Positions 1-6,875 of a stretch of 17,701 nucleotides of DNA are shown here, piece by piece. The stretch covers positions 1 to 17,701 of the forward strand of contig QHVW01000203.1 in the NCBI GenBank assembly GCA_003223675.1. Reading direction: 5' to 3'. The notes under the pieces were generated by a model. That model saw nothing but the letters and a program-made list of their open reading frames with translations, did not search any database and was not told where the DNA came from. Within the stretch, counting starts at the first letter, position 1. Every line of letters begins with the position of its first letter. The stretch is from Acidobacteriota bacterium (GTDB taxonomy: Bacteria; Acidobacteriota; Thermoanaerobaculia; Multivoradales; UBA5704). The position numbers were made by a program, and so were the translations under genes.

Positions 1-371
1 TGTTGATCTTCGCCGTGGTGGCCCTAGCCCTCGCCGCGATCGGCACCTACGGCGTGCTGGCCTACATGGTGGAGCTGCGGACGCGGGAGATCGGCGTGCG
101 CATGGCGCTGGGGGCGCAGGCCAGGCAGGTGCTCCAGATGATCCTCTCGCAGGGGGCCTGGCTGGTGGGCTCGGGGCTCTTCCTCGGGGTGATCGGGGCC
201 CTGGCCCTCCGCCGCGTCCTGGCGAGCGTGCTGTTTGGAGTGGCGCCCACCGACCCGGCGATCTTCGCCACCGTGCTCCTGGTGCTCTCGGTAGTGGGGC
301 TGCTGGCCTGCTATCTCCCGGCCCACCGGGCGACGAGGGTGGACCCGCTGGTGGCGTTGCGGCAGGAGTAG
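1..371 (+). CDS. ABC transporter permease, MacB/FtsX type (3' end only)
   Basis: This is the C-terminal part of a permease whose start lies left of the window; the open frame is already running at base 3 and ends at TAG 369-371. About 122 residues are visible. They show a hydrophobic helix at residues 2-21, then the charged stretch RTREIGVRMALGAQ that is typical of FtsX-like permeases, two more membrane helices at about 52-69 and 85-106, and the family's closing motif PAHRATRVDPLVALRQE. Such permeases belong to MacB-type systems that move substrates or transmit force across the inner membrane. Acidobacteria carry many orphan copies without an adjacent ATPase, and this may be one, but the upstream side is not visible. 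No substrate can be named. The stop is followed within 25 nt by a palindrome. Confidence 0.85.
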   Translation, partial: LIFAVVALALAAIGTYGVLAYMVELRTREIGVRMALGAQARQVLQMILSQGAWLVGSGLFLGVIGALALRRVLASVLFGVAPTDPAIFATVLLVLSVVGLLACYLPAHRATRVDPLVALRQE

Positions 372-395
372 GACCTCACCACGCCCATCGAGACC

Positions 396-433
396 ATCCG
401 ACCGATCCGACGGATCGGTCGGATCAGACCGAT
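396..433. repeat. Palindrome with two overlapping hairpins downstream of the permease gene
   Basis: Bases 396-424 form a perfect inverted repeat, ATCCGACCGATCCG, one A, then its reverse complement. The right arm can instead pair with downstream sequence: ATCGGTC (414-420) with GACCGAT (427-433). The two hairpins are therefore mutually exclusive. It starts 24 nt after the permease stop and has no T-tract, so a role as terminator or RNA-stability element is inference. Its core GATCGGTCGGATC (413-425) recurs at 11413-11425 in another 3'-end palindrome. The remaining 434-597 stretch before the next gene shows no ORF or RNA element I can support. Confidence 0.7.
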
Positions 434-597
434 AACGCCTCTCCCGGTCCGCTGGGAGGGCGATGGGCATGGTGAGGCTCCGTGAGAAAATCCCCCCAGA
501 CAGACAGCAGATGTCCTCCCCGGGTGACACTTTTCGTGCGCCTCTCCGCGGAAGACCCTGGCATCCGGCTTGCGGAAGCGTGAAACGCCGTTTGAAT

Positions 598-606
598 GAG
601 GAGGTG
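598..606 (+). promoter_or_regulatory. Ribosome binding site of first VWFA gene
   Basis: The purine run GAGGAGGTG ends 2 nt before the ATG at 609, with its GGAGG core about 5 nt upstream. It is the strongest Shine-Dalgarno match in the left half and fixes the start of the 538-residue protein. Confidence 0.7.
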
Positions 607-608
607 CG

Positions 609-2225
609 ATGTCCGCGAGGATTTCATGGTGGCTCGGGACGCTGGCTCTGGGAGCGCTCGCCCTTTGTGCGCAGGAGCTTCCTCCCGCTCTGCCGTCGAG
701 CACGTTCGGCGGCTCCGTCGACGTCCGGGTGGTCAACGTCGAGGCGGTGGTCACGGACGCCAAGGGGGAGCGCGTGCGCGGCCTCTCGGCCAATGATCTC
801 GTGCTGGAGGTGGACGGCCAGGCGGTGCCGATCGAATATTTCTCGGAGATGGACGGCGGCCGGGCCGCGTCTCCGCCCCCGGCGCCGGCGACCGCGGAAG
901 CCGCGCCTCCCCCGGCGCCCTCGCAGGCGCTCGTGGGGCGGAGCCTGCTGGTGTTCATCGACGATCTCTTCTCGATCGGCAAGCAGCGCGATCGCATGCT
1001 GGATGCGCTCGAAAGGGACCTGAAGCTCCTGCAGCCGGAGGACCGCATGGCGATCGTGGCGTTCTTCGGCGGCCGGGTCGACGTCCTGAGCGGCTGGACG
1101 GGCGACCGGGCGGCCCTGGCGGCGGCCCTCCAGGCGGCGCGCAAGCGGCCGTCGAGGGGCAACAAGGCCATGGCGGAACGGCGGGAGAAGATCGAGGACG
1201 ACATATTCGTGCGGGAGGCGCTGGCGGCCAGCGATCCCGACGGCGGTGACAACAATTCCTTCGCCGGGGCGCGGGGGTTCGACGGCGTGTTGTCCGCCCC
1301 GGTGGGCCAGGGAATGCCGGCGCTCGAATCCCGAGTGAACAAGGTGTCGCAGGCCGCCATCGCCGCAATGAACGCGCTGACGCCCCCCACCGGCCGCCGG
1401 GCCCTGCTCATCTACTCCGGGGGCTGGCCCTCGGCGGGCTTCTCCGTCCCGCTGGCGCTGGCGGCCAGCCGGCTGGGCTACACGGTCTATCCCGTGGACG
1501 TGCAGGGGATCGATACGACGATGGTCGTCAACGACGCGAGCCTCAACTATTCGGTGGCGGACGGTTACATCAGCTCGCCCTGGCAGCGGGAGTCCCAGTA
1601 CGGCATGGAGCTGCTGGCGCGGATCACCGGCGGCAAGGCGATCCTCAACACGGCGGGGCGCGACGCCCTGGGACGGGTGATGGAGGACACCGGCTCCTAC
1701 TACTGGCTCGGTTTCACCCCCAAGTGGAAGGGGGACGACCGCTATCACACGGTCCGGGTCAAGGCGCGGCGGAAGGGGCTCACGGTCCGCTCGAAGCGCG
1801 GCGTTTTCGACTTCTCGCACGCCACCCAGGCGGCGATGGCTGCCCAGGGCATCCTGCTGGTCGGCGGCGACGCGCAGACGAAGCGGCTGGTCATCGAGGT
1901 CGAGCCGCAGAGCCGGCAGGCGAAGACCTTCGAGGCGGCGGTCACGGTGGCGATCCCGTTGGCGGACCTGACTCCCGTCGAGCAGGGGGGGAAGTGGCAG
2001 GTCGAGGCGACCCTGTCCACCGCGAGCATGGACAAGACCGGCTCCTTCTCGGACCTCACCGAGGTCCCCATTCACCTCACCCTGCCGGAGAAGCCCGCCC
2101 CGGACGCCGTCGCCCGCTACCATGTGAAGATGAAGCTCCGCCGCATCCAGCAGCGTTTAATGGTCACCGTGCGCGACCCCCTAGGCGGCGCGGCCGTCTG
2201 GGGAGAGACGGAGATCGCGCCGTGA
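609..2225 (+). CDS. Secreted VWFA-related protein, copy 1
   Basis: 538 residues. An N-terminal hydrophobic segment (about 5-20, then CAQE) looks like a Sec signal peptide; the residue before Cys20 is Leu, so a lipobox is unlikely. Residues 37-80 form a conserved beta module (VRVVNVEAVVTD, LEVDGQAVPIEYF). A Pro/Ala-rich linker follows (84-107). The VWFA-like domain begins at LLVFIDDLFSIG (113-124), continues through PEDRMAIVAFFGG (143-155) and GRRALLIYSGGWP (262-274), and reaches the SYYWLGFTPKW block (363-373). The rest is a beta-rich C-terminal region. The architecture fits the acidobacterial VWFA-related family (TIGR03436). The metal site, usually DxSxS, reads DDLFS, so classical metal-dependent adhesion is doubtful. 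Export to periplasm or surface and a protein-binding role are inferred. It is followed 105 nt later by its close paralogue. Confidence 0.85.
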   Translation: MSARISWWLGTLALGALALCAQELPPALPSSTFGGSVDVRVVNVEAVVTDAKGERVRGLSANDLVLEVDGQAVPIEYFSEMDGGRAASPPPAPATAEAAPPPAPSQALVGRSLLVFIDDLFSIGKQRDRMLDALERDLKLLQPEDRMAIVAFFGGRVDVLSGWTGDRAALAAALQAARKRPSRGNKAMAERREKIEDDIFVREALAASDPDGGDNNSFAGARGFDGVLSAPVGQGMPALESRVNKVSQAAIAAMNALTPPTGRRALLIYSGGWPSAGFSVPLALAASRLGYTVYPVDVQGIDTTMVVNDASLNYSVADGYISSPWQRESQYGMELLARITGGKAILNTAGRDALGRVMEDTGSYYWLGFTPKWKGDDRYHTVRVKARRKGLTVRSKRGVFDFSHATQAAMAAQGILLVGGDAQTKRLVIEVEPQSRQAKTFEAAVTVAIPLADLTPVEQGGKWQVEATLSTASMDKTGSFSDLTEVPIHLTLPEKPAPDAVARYHVKMKLRRIQQRLMVTVRDPLGGAAVWGETEIAP

Positions 2226-2249
2226 TCCGGAGGGGAGAAAGAAATCGTC

Positions 2250-2277
2250 TTGCCAGTTTGTTCTACCCTCTCAGAAT
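2250..2277 (+). promoter_or_regulatory. Candidate sigma70-type promoter for VWFA copy 2
   Basis: TTGCCA (2250-2255), a 16-nt spacer and CAGAAT (2272-2277) match the -35 and -10 consensus at 5 and 4 of 6 positions. The segment is T-rich compared with its surroundings. The expected start site near 2284 coincides with the 12-nt palindrome GGGAGGCCTCCC (2284-2295), a possible operator. It suggests that copy 2 can be transcribed separately from copy 1. Confidence 0.35.
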
Positions 2278-2330
2278 CTCTCGGGGAGGCCTCCCGGGCC
2301 GTCCCCAGTTGTCCGATTGGAGAAAGTCCC

Positions 2331-4004
2331 ATGTCTAAGTTTCATTCTGGCCGTCTGGCCGTCCTGGCCTTGCTCGCGTTGAGCATGTCAATCGGGCCGG
2401 CCGCGGCCCAGCAGCCTTCCGCTCCATCCCAGGCACCGCAGAGCGTCTTCGGCGAGCAGATCGAGGTGCGGGTGGTCAACGTCGAGGCGGTGGTCACCGA
2501 CCGCCAGGGGAACCGGGTGACCGGTCTCAAGCCCGGCGACTTCCGTCTGGAGGTGGACGGCAAGGCCGTGCCCATCGAGTACTTCAACGAGGTCCGCGGC
2601 GGTCAGGCGGTGGCTCCCGGCGAGGAGGAGAAGAGCTCGCCGGTCAAGGGGCTGCCCAGCCTGGTGGCGGGCAGCCCGGTGGGCACCAGCTATCTGGTGT
2701 TCATCGACAACTACTTCTCGCTGGGCCCCCGCCGGGACCAGGTGCTGCGCTCCCTGAAGGGCCAGCTCTCGCAGCTCGGACCGGAGGACCGCATGGCGAT
2801 CGTCACCTGGGACGGCGGCCAGGTCGAGATGCTGACGAGCTGGTCGAATTCGGCCCGGCAGCTCGGCGACGCCATCGAGAAGGCGATCGGCGAGCGCACC
2901 TACGGGATCGCGCGGCTCGCGGAGCTGCGCACCTACCAGAGCACGCGGCGGCTCACCGGCTCCGCCTTCCAGCCCACCCCCCGGCAGGCGTTCGCGCGGC
3001 AGGCGGACATCGAGGAGATCGACTTCGCCCGGCAACTGGTGGGGCAGACCGAGCGGGCGGTGGCCGCCGCGGTGAGCACGCTCCACGGCTTCGCCGCGCC
3101 TCCCGGCCGCAAGGTGATGCTCCTGCTCTCCGGCGGCTGGCCCTTCTCGGCCATGGATTACGTGATCGACAACCCCAACCGGCCGGTGATCGAGCGCGAG
3201 GTGCCGCGCGGCGAGGAGGTCCTCGAGCCGCTCGTGGACACCGCCAACCGCCTCGGCTATACGCTCTATCCGGTCGACGTGCCCGGCATCGAGGGGACGG
3301 CGGCGGACGCCAGCCTCGCGGCGCCGGCGGTGACCGGCCTCAACATCCGGGAGCAGGAGCACGAGGCGACGCTCCTCTACGTGGCCGAGCAGACGGGCGG
3401 CAAGGCGCTGCTCAACTCGCAGAACGTGCAGGCCCTCCCGGTCGCGGAGGCGGACACCCGCTCCTACTACTGGCTCGGGTTCACCCCCTCCTGGCAGGGG
3501 AACGACAAGCCGCACCGGGTGAAGCTGGCGGTGCTGCCCAAGGGGCTCTCCGTGCGCTCGCGCACCGGCTTCCTGGACCTCTCGCGCAAGGCGGAGAATT
3601 CGCTGATCGTGGAGAGCGCGATGATGTTCGGCAATTCGCCGGACGTGATCGCGATGCCGGTCAAGCTCGGCGCTCCGGTCGCCTCCGGGCGCCGGGAGAT
3701 GGAGGTGCCGGTCTCGCTGGCGATCCCGGCGGACGCGATCACCTTCGTGCCGGTGAACGGCAAGCAGACCGCCGAGCTGGAGCTGCGGGTGGCGGCCGTG
3801 GATAGCGGCGGCAACCGGGCGCCGGTGCCGGTCATCCCGGTGACCCTCACCGCCGCCGAGCCGCCCAAGGCGGGGATGATGGTGCGCTACGATACGCGGC
3901 TGAAGCTCCGCAAGCTGCCGCACCACCTGACGCTGGCGATCTTCGATCCGCTGAGCGGGAAGATCCTCACCGCCCAGGCGGACGTGGCGCCGCCGCAGAA
4001 GTAG
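2331..4004 (+). CDS. Secreted VWFA-related protein, copy 2
   Basis: 557 residues from ATG 2331. I prefer this start to an in-frame TTG at 2250 because it is preceded by GGAGAAAG and begins directly with a signal peptide (charged MSKFHSGR, hydrophobic core, AAA-QQ near residue 26). Domains follow copy 1: beta module 45-88 (VRVVNVEAVVTD, LEVDGKAVPIEYF), VWFA-like domain from YLVFIDNYFSLG (121-132), PEDRMAIVTWDGG (151-163), GRKVMLLLSGGWP (259-271), and SYYWLGFTPSW (378-388), then a beta-rich C-terminal part. The metal motif reads DNYFS instead of DxSxS. Several DNA blocks are identical to copy 1, including 29 nt at 726-754 and 2469-2497. This indicates tandem duplication or gene conversion. It is probably exported; the partner is unknown. 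Confidence 0.85.
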   Translation: MSKFHSGRLAVLALLALSMSIGPAAAQQPSAPSQAPQSVFGEQIEVRVVNVEAVVTDRQGNRVTGLKPGDFRLEVDGKAVPIEYFNEVRGGQAVAPGEEEKSSPVKGLPSLVAGSPVGTSYLVFIDNYFSLGPRRDQVLRSLKGQLSQLGPEDRMAIVTWDGGQVEMLTSWSNSARQLGDAIEKAIGERTYGIARLAELRTYQSTRRLTGSAFQPTPRQAFARQADIEEIDFARQLVGQTERAVAAAVSTLHGFAAPPGRKVMLLLSGGWPFSAMDYVIDNPNRPVIEREVPRGEEVLEPLVDTANRLGYTLYPVDVPGIEGTAADASLAAPAVTGLNIREQEHEATLLYVAEQTGGKALLNSQNVQALPVAEADTRSYYWLGFTPSWQGNDKPHRVKLAVLPKGLSVRSRTGFLDLSRKAENSLIVESAMMFGNSPDVIAMPVKLGAPVASGRREMEVPVSLAIPADAITFVPVNGKQTAELELRVAAVDSGGNRAPVPVIPVTLTAAEPPKAGMMVRYDTRLKLRKLPHHLTLAIFDPLSGKILTAQADVAPPQK

Positions 4005-4019
4005 GATTGCGGGGACGCG

Positions 4020-4025
4020 TATAAT
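4020..4025 (+). promoter_or_regulatory. Possible -10 element before VWFA copy 3
   Basis: A perfect TATAAT lies 41 nt upstream of the ATG at 4067, but no recognisable -35 sits 16-18 nt before it. It overlaps a small hairpin, CGGGGA (4010-4015) with TCCCCG (4025-4030), which could be an alternative explanation. A purine-rich ribosome site, AGAGGAAAAG, is at 4051-4060. Confidence 0.25.
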
Positions 4026-4066
4026 CCCCGGCGGACGGAGCCCAGAAAGAAGAGGAAAAGAAGTCT

Positions 4067-5836
4067 ATGAGGTCATCCCAGAGTCTGTTCACCGCCTGCG
4101 GGCTGCTCCTGGTTCTCGGGAGCTTCGCCGGTCCAGCACCCGCGGCGCCGCCGGCGAAGCCGTCCGCGGCCAAGCCGGCCGCTCCTGCCGCCAGCACCGC
4201 CAAGGCGGACGAGCCGTTCGTCGAGACGGTCAACGTCGGCGTGGTCAACGTCGACGTCTACGTCACGGACAAGAAGGGCAACCCGGTCACCGGCCTGGCC
4301 AAGAACGACTTCCAGCTCCTCGAGAACGACCGGCCGGTGGAGATCACCAACTTCTACGCGGTCAACAACGGCAAGTCGGTGACGCCGCTGACGTCCATCG
4401 AGACGGCGGCCACCGCCCCCGCTCCGGGAGCGCCGCCGTCCCCCGCGGAGATGGAGAAGATCCAGACGCCCGAGGACCAGCGGCTGCGCCTGATCGTCTA
4501 CATCGACAACTACAACCTGCGGCCGTTCAACCGCAACCGGGTGATGCGCGAGCTGCGCGCCTTCATCGGCCAGAATCTGGGCAAGGACGACCTGATGATG
4601 CTCGCCACCTACGACCGCGAGCTGCACATTAGGCACACCTTCACCAGCGATCCGAGCCTGATCGCGGCGGGCATGCTCGACATCGAGAAGATCTCGGCCC
4701 AGGGGGTCCACGCCGACTCCGACCGCCGCGACGTGCTGCAGAAGATCGCCGACTCGCAGAGCGTCGCCGAGGCCGAAACGTTCGCCCACAGCTACGCCGA
4801 GAACACCTTCAACGACCTGTCGTTCTCGCTCGACTCCCTCAAGAAGATGGTCGATGCGCTGGCCGGCATGCCAGGGCGCAAGGCGGTGGTCTACGTCAGC
4901 GACGGCCTGCAGATGATCGCCGGCCAGGACATCTTTTACGCCGTGCAGGCCAAATACGGCGAGCAGAGCACGAGCATGACCTCGACGCTCGCATACAACG
5001 TCGCCCGCCGGCTCGACGAGCTGACGGCGCAGGCCAACGCCAACCGGATCACCTTCTACACGATCGACGCCGCGGGCCTGCGCTCCTACGACTCGACCTC
5101 GGCCGAGAACCAGGGCCCAGGGGCCCAACAGCCGGGGATGTCGCAGCTCGTCGACTCGGTGCGCATCTCGAACCTCCAGAGCACCCTCCAGACGCTCGCC
5201 GAGAAGACGGGCGGCATGGCCATCCTCAATACCAACGACGCCACCCCCAAGCTGGCGAGGGTCGCGAGCGACTTCAAGACCTACTACTCGCTCGGGTACA
5301 CGCCGCCCCATTTCGGCGACGGCCGGTACTACAAGATCGAGGTCAAGGTGAAGAACCGCAAGGACCTCCAGGTGCGCCACCGCGAGGGGTACCGCGACAA
5401 GAGCATCGAGGCGCTGATGAGCGACGGCACGCTCGCCGCCCTCAACTTCCCGTTCGAGCAGAACCCGCTCGGCGTCACCCTGGAGCTCGGGGAGCCGCGG
5501 CCGCGCGACGACGGCTTCTATCTCGTGCCGGTGCTGGTGCGCATCCCCATCGGCAAGCTGGCATTGATCCCGCACGAGCAGACCCAGACCGAGGACGCCC
5601 GGGTGCGCCTGTTCATCGCTGCCCTCGACTCGGCGGGAGGCACCTCGGACGTCCAGCAGGCGCCGGTGCCGATCAGCATCCCGAAGAAGGACGTCGAGGC
5701 GGCACAGAAAAAGCAATACGTCTACTCGGTGACGCTGCTCATGCGTCCGGGCGAGCAGCGGGTGTCGATCGGCGTGCGCGACGACGTGGGCGCCCAGGCC
5801 TGTTTCCTGAGCCGCTCGCTGAAGGTCGGGACCTAG
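4067..5836 (+). CDS. Secreted VWFA-related protein, copy 3 (divergent)
   Basis: 589 residues with a purine-rich ribosome site 6 nt before ATG 4067. A signal peptide (hydrophobic 8-21, then APA-APP) leads into a Pro/Ala/Lys-rich linker (24-47). The beta module at 52-97 contains VGVVNVDVYVTDKKGNPVTGL and LLENDRPVEITNFY. The VWFA-like domain runs from LRLIVYIDNYNL (140-151) through KAVVYVSDGLQMI (272-284) and RITFYTIDAAGLRS (327-340) to TYYSLGYTPP (405-414). A beta-rich tail follows. The metal motif reads DNYNL, further from DxSxS than in copies 1 and 2. It belongs to the same acidobacterial VWFA-related group but is clearly more distant. It ends 21 nt before a small membrane-protein gene, which is probably co-transcribed. 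Function unknown beyond likely export and protein contacts. Confidence 0.85.
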   Translation: MRSSQSLFTACGLLLVLGSFAGPAPAAPPAKPSAAKPAAPAASTAKADEPFVETVNVGVVNVDVYVTDKKGNPVTGLAKNDFQLLENDRPVEITNFYAVNNGKSVTPLTSIETAATAPAPGAPPSPAEMEKIQTPEDQRLRLIVYIDNYNLRPFNRNRVMRELRAFIGQNLGKDDLMMLATYDRELHIRHTFTSDPSLIAAGMLDIEKISAQGVHADSDRRDVLQKIADSQSVAEAETFAHSYAENTFNDLSFSLDSLKKMVDALAGMPGRKAVVYVSDGLQMIAGQDIFYAVQAKYGEQSTSMTSTLAYNVARRLDELTAQANANRITFYTIDAAGLRSYDSTSAENQGPGAQQPGMSQLVDSVRISNLQSTLQTLAEKTGGMAILNTNDATPKLARVASDFKTYYSLGYTPPHFGDGRYYKIEVKVKNRKDLQVRHREGYRDKSIEALMSDGTLAALNFPFEQNPLGVTLELGEPRPRDDGFYLVPVLVRIPIGKLALIPHEQTQTEDARVRLFIAALDSAGGTSDVQQAPVPISIPKKDVEAAQKKQYVYSVTLLMRPGEQRVSIGVRDDVGAQACFLSRSLKVGT

Positions 5837-5857
5837 AATCTCCGGAGGGGGCGCGGG

Positions 5858-6304
5858 ATGCAACCTTGGATCGACCTGTTCCGCTCGCTGGGTGAGGCGC
5901 TGCTGGAGGTCTGGCGGGCGGAGCTGGCCACCCTGCAGGACGACCTTTCGCGGTCGGGCCGGCACCTCGGGGTGGCCCTCGGGCTGTTCGGCGCCGCCGT
6001 CCTGGTGCTGTTCTGGACCTTCGGCCTGCTGCTCTTCGTGCTGATCTCGCTGCTCCACATCTGGCTGCCCTGGTGGGGGGCGGCGCTGGTCGTGCTGGCG
6101 CTGTTCGCGATCGCCATGGCGGTGTTGGCGTTGCTCGGCCGCAAGCAGCTCCGCAAGGTCGAGAATCCCGTCGAGACCGTGCGCCGCCGGGTGGACAGCC
6201 ACCTCGACTGGTGGCAGCACGGCCTCCTCGCCCGCCCGCAGACGCTGGACGTCGAGCCGGCCACCCTCGACGACGAGGAGCCGCTGGGGAGGGATCTGCC
6301 ATGA
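5858..6304 (+). CDS. YqjE / phage holin superfamily III-like membrane protein
   Basis: 148 residues; ATG 5858 follows a strong GGAGGGGG. An amphipathic N-terminal stretch (1-35) precedes two closely spaced membrane helices at about 38-66 and 71-94. A basic segment GRKQLRK marks the inside, and an acidic C-terminal tail closes the protein. Size and topology fit the putative holin-X / YqjE group, which are small inner-membrane proteins of uncertain role despite the holin name; there is no phage context. Its stop overlaps the next ATG (ATGA at 6301-6304), so the two are translationally coupled. In enterobacteria YqjE sits with YqjD and YqjK, small membrane proteins one of which binds ribosomes; a comparable pairing here is inferred from layout only. 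Confidence 0.7.
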   Translation: MQPWIDLFRSLGEALLEVWRAELATLQDDLSRSGRHLGVALGLFGAAVLVLFWTFGLLLFVLISLLHIWLPWWGAALVVLALFAIAMAVLALLGRKQLRKVENPVETVRRRVDSHLDWWQHGLLARPQTLDVEPATLDDEEPLGRDLP

Positions 6305-6528
6305 GCGACCGTCTGGAGGAGGCGCGGCTGGAGGCCCAGCGCCGCCTGGAGGAGAGCCGCCGCGAGGCCGAGCTGCGCCTCGCCGAGGTGCGCACCGCGG
6401 TGAAGACCGAGGTGGGAGTGCTGCCGAAGAAGAAATACCTTCTGATGGCCCTCGCCGCGGGCGCGGCGGGCTTCGCGGTGGCGCTCGGGCGCGGGCGGCG
6501 CAAGAAGAAGAAGCTGCTGAAGAAGTAG
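6301..6528 (+). CDS. Small coiled-coil, single-pass membrane protein
   Basis: 75 residues. The first 38 are a highly charged helix rich in Glu, Arg and Leu with heptad-like spacing (LEEARLEAQRRLEESRREAE), which suggests a coiled coil. A single hydrophobic helix at about 46-63 (LLMALAAGAAGFAVALG) is followed by a dense basic tail (RGRRKKKKLLKK). The start is the ATG that overlaps the stop of the YqjE-like gene, so the two proteins are probably made together. The plan resembles YqjD/ElaB or DUF3618 proteins (soluble coiled coil, C-terminal anchor), but I cannot assign a family with certainty. The cluster ends here; the next genes face the other way. Confidence 0.7.
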   Translation: MSDRLEEARLEAQRRLEESRREAELRLAEVRTAVKTEVGVLPKKKYLLMALAAGAAGFAVALGRGRRKKKKLLKK

Positions 6529-6536
6529 ATTGGGAT

Positions 6537-6558
6537 GGCGGCCCCTCGCGAGGCCGCC
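6537..6558. terminator. Candidate bidirectional terminator hairpin between convergent genes
   Basis: GGCGGCC (6537-6543) pairs perfectly with GGCCGCC (6552-6558) around an 8-nt loop. It lies in the 47-nt gap between the plus-strand coiled-coil gene and the minus-strand DUF4177 gene. There is no T-tract, so intrinsic termination is plausible but not proven. Confidence 0.4.
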
Positions 6559-6575
6559 CCGTCGCCCCAGGGCCT

Positions 6576-6764
6576 TCAGCCCGCGACCGGACGCTTGAAG
6601 ACCATAGCGATATTGTCGGTCGCCCCGGTCTTGAAGTTGACGGAGGTGATGGACACGAGCTCCCACCCATCCTCCCCAAGCTGGTTGAGTTGCGTCGCGG
6701 CGTTCGGATCGAGACGATAGTTCTCGCTACGAATGTTGATGATTTTGTACTCCCACTTGCTCAT
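6576..6764 (-). CDS. DUF4177 domain-containing small protein
   Basis: 62 residues from ATG 6764, chosen over an upstream in-frame GTG (6770) because GGAAGGAG is then 9 nt away. The sequence starts MSKWEYKIINI and contains LNQLGEDGWELVSI, the Trp-Glu-Tyr opening and Gly-x-x-Gly-Trp-Glu-Leu core that characterise DUF4177. It ends MVFKRPVAG. These are compact soluble alpha/beta proteins of unknown function. The gene stands alone on the minus strand, 111 nt downstream of the SAM hydrolase gene, with its own promoter candidate. It converges with the membrane-protein pair. Confidence 0.75.
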   Translation of the reverse strand: MSKWEYKIINIRSENYRLDPNAATQLNQLGEDGWELVSITSVNFKTGATDNIAMVFKRPVAG

Positions 6765-6806
6765 TTCCACACGCTCCTTCCAAGGTCTGGGGGCACAGGG
6801 CGACTT

Positions 6807-6835
6807 ATTGTATCTCGGTCGGATGAAATTGTTAC
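6807..6835 (-). promoter_or_regulatory. Candidate promoter of DUF4177 gene
   Basis: Read on the minus strand, GTAACA (6835-6830), a 17-nt spacer and TACAAT (6812-6807) match the -35 and -10 consensus at 4 and 5 of 6 positions. It lies about 43 nt upstream of the ATG at 6764 in a locally AT-richer gap. Confidence 0.4.
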
Positions 6836-6875
6836 CGCGACGTCACACTGCCGACCCATCCGCGGCTGTACCCGT

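Noticed and set aside
572..594. Promoter with TTGCGG and a 17-nt spacer before VWFA copy 1
   Set aside because: The -10 position reads TGAATG, only two matches to consensus; not supportable.
463..608. Riboswitch or structured RNA leader before VWFA copy 1
   Set aside because: I could find no known aptamer core and no convincing pairing apart from the palindrome at 396-433.
2250..2330. Upstream TTG start for VWFA copy 2
   Set aside because: It would place 27 non-signal residues before a clear signal peptide, has no ribosome site and overlaps the candidate -35 element; ATG 2331 fits better.
5858..6528. Phage holin/lysis cassette
   Set aside because: The holin label is only a family name. There is no endolysin or other phage gene nearby, and the topology matches chromosomal YqjE-like proteins.
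4073..6679. Very long minus-strand open frame (868 codons) opposite VWFA copy 3 and the membrane genes, and similar ones at 8465-10132 and 2388-3926
   Set aside because: These are antisense shadows that high GC content produces. Their translations are Arg/His/Gly/Pro-rich, lack any family motif and lie opposite well-supported genes.
6765..6770. GTG start two codons upstream for the DUF4177 gene
   Set aside because: The ribosome site would be only about 3 nt away; ATG 6764 gives a 9-nt spacing and the usual family start.
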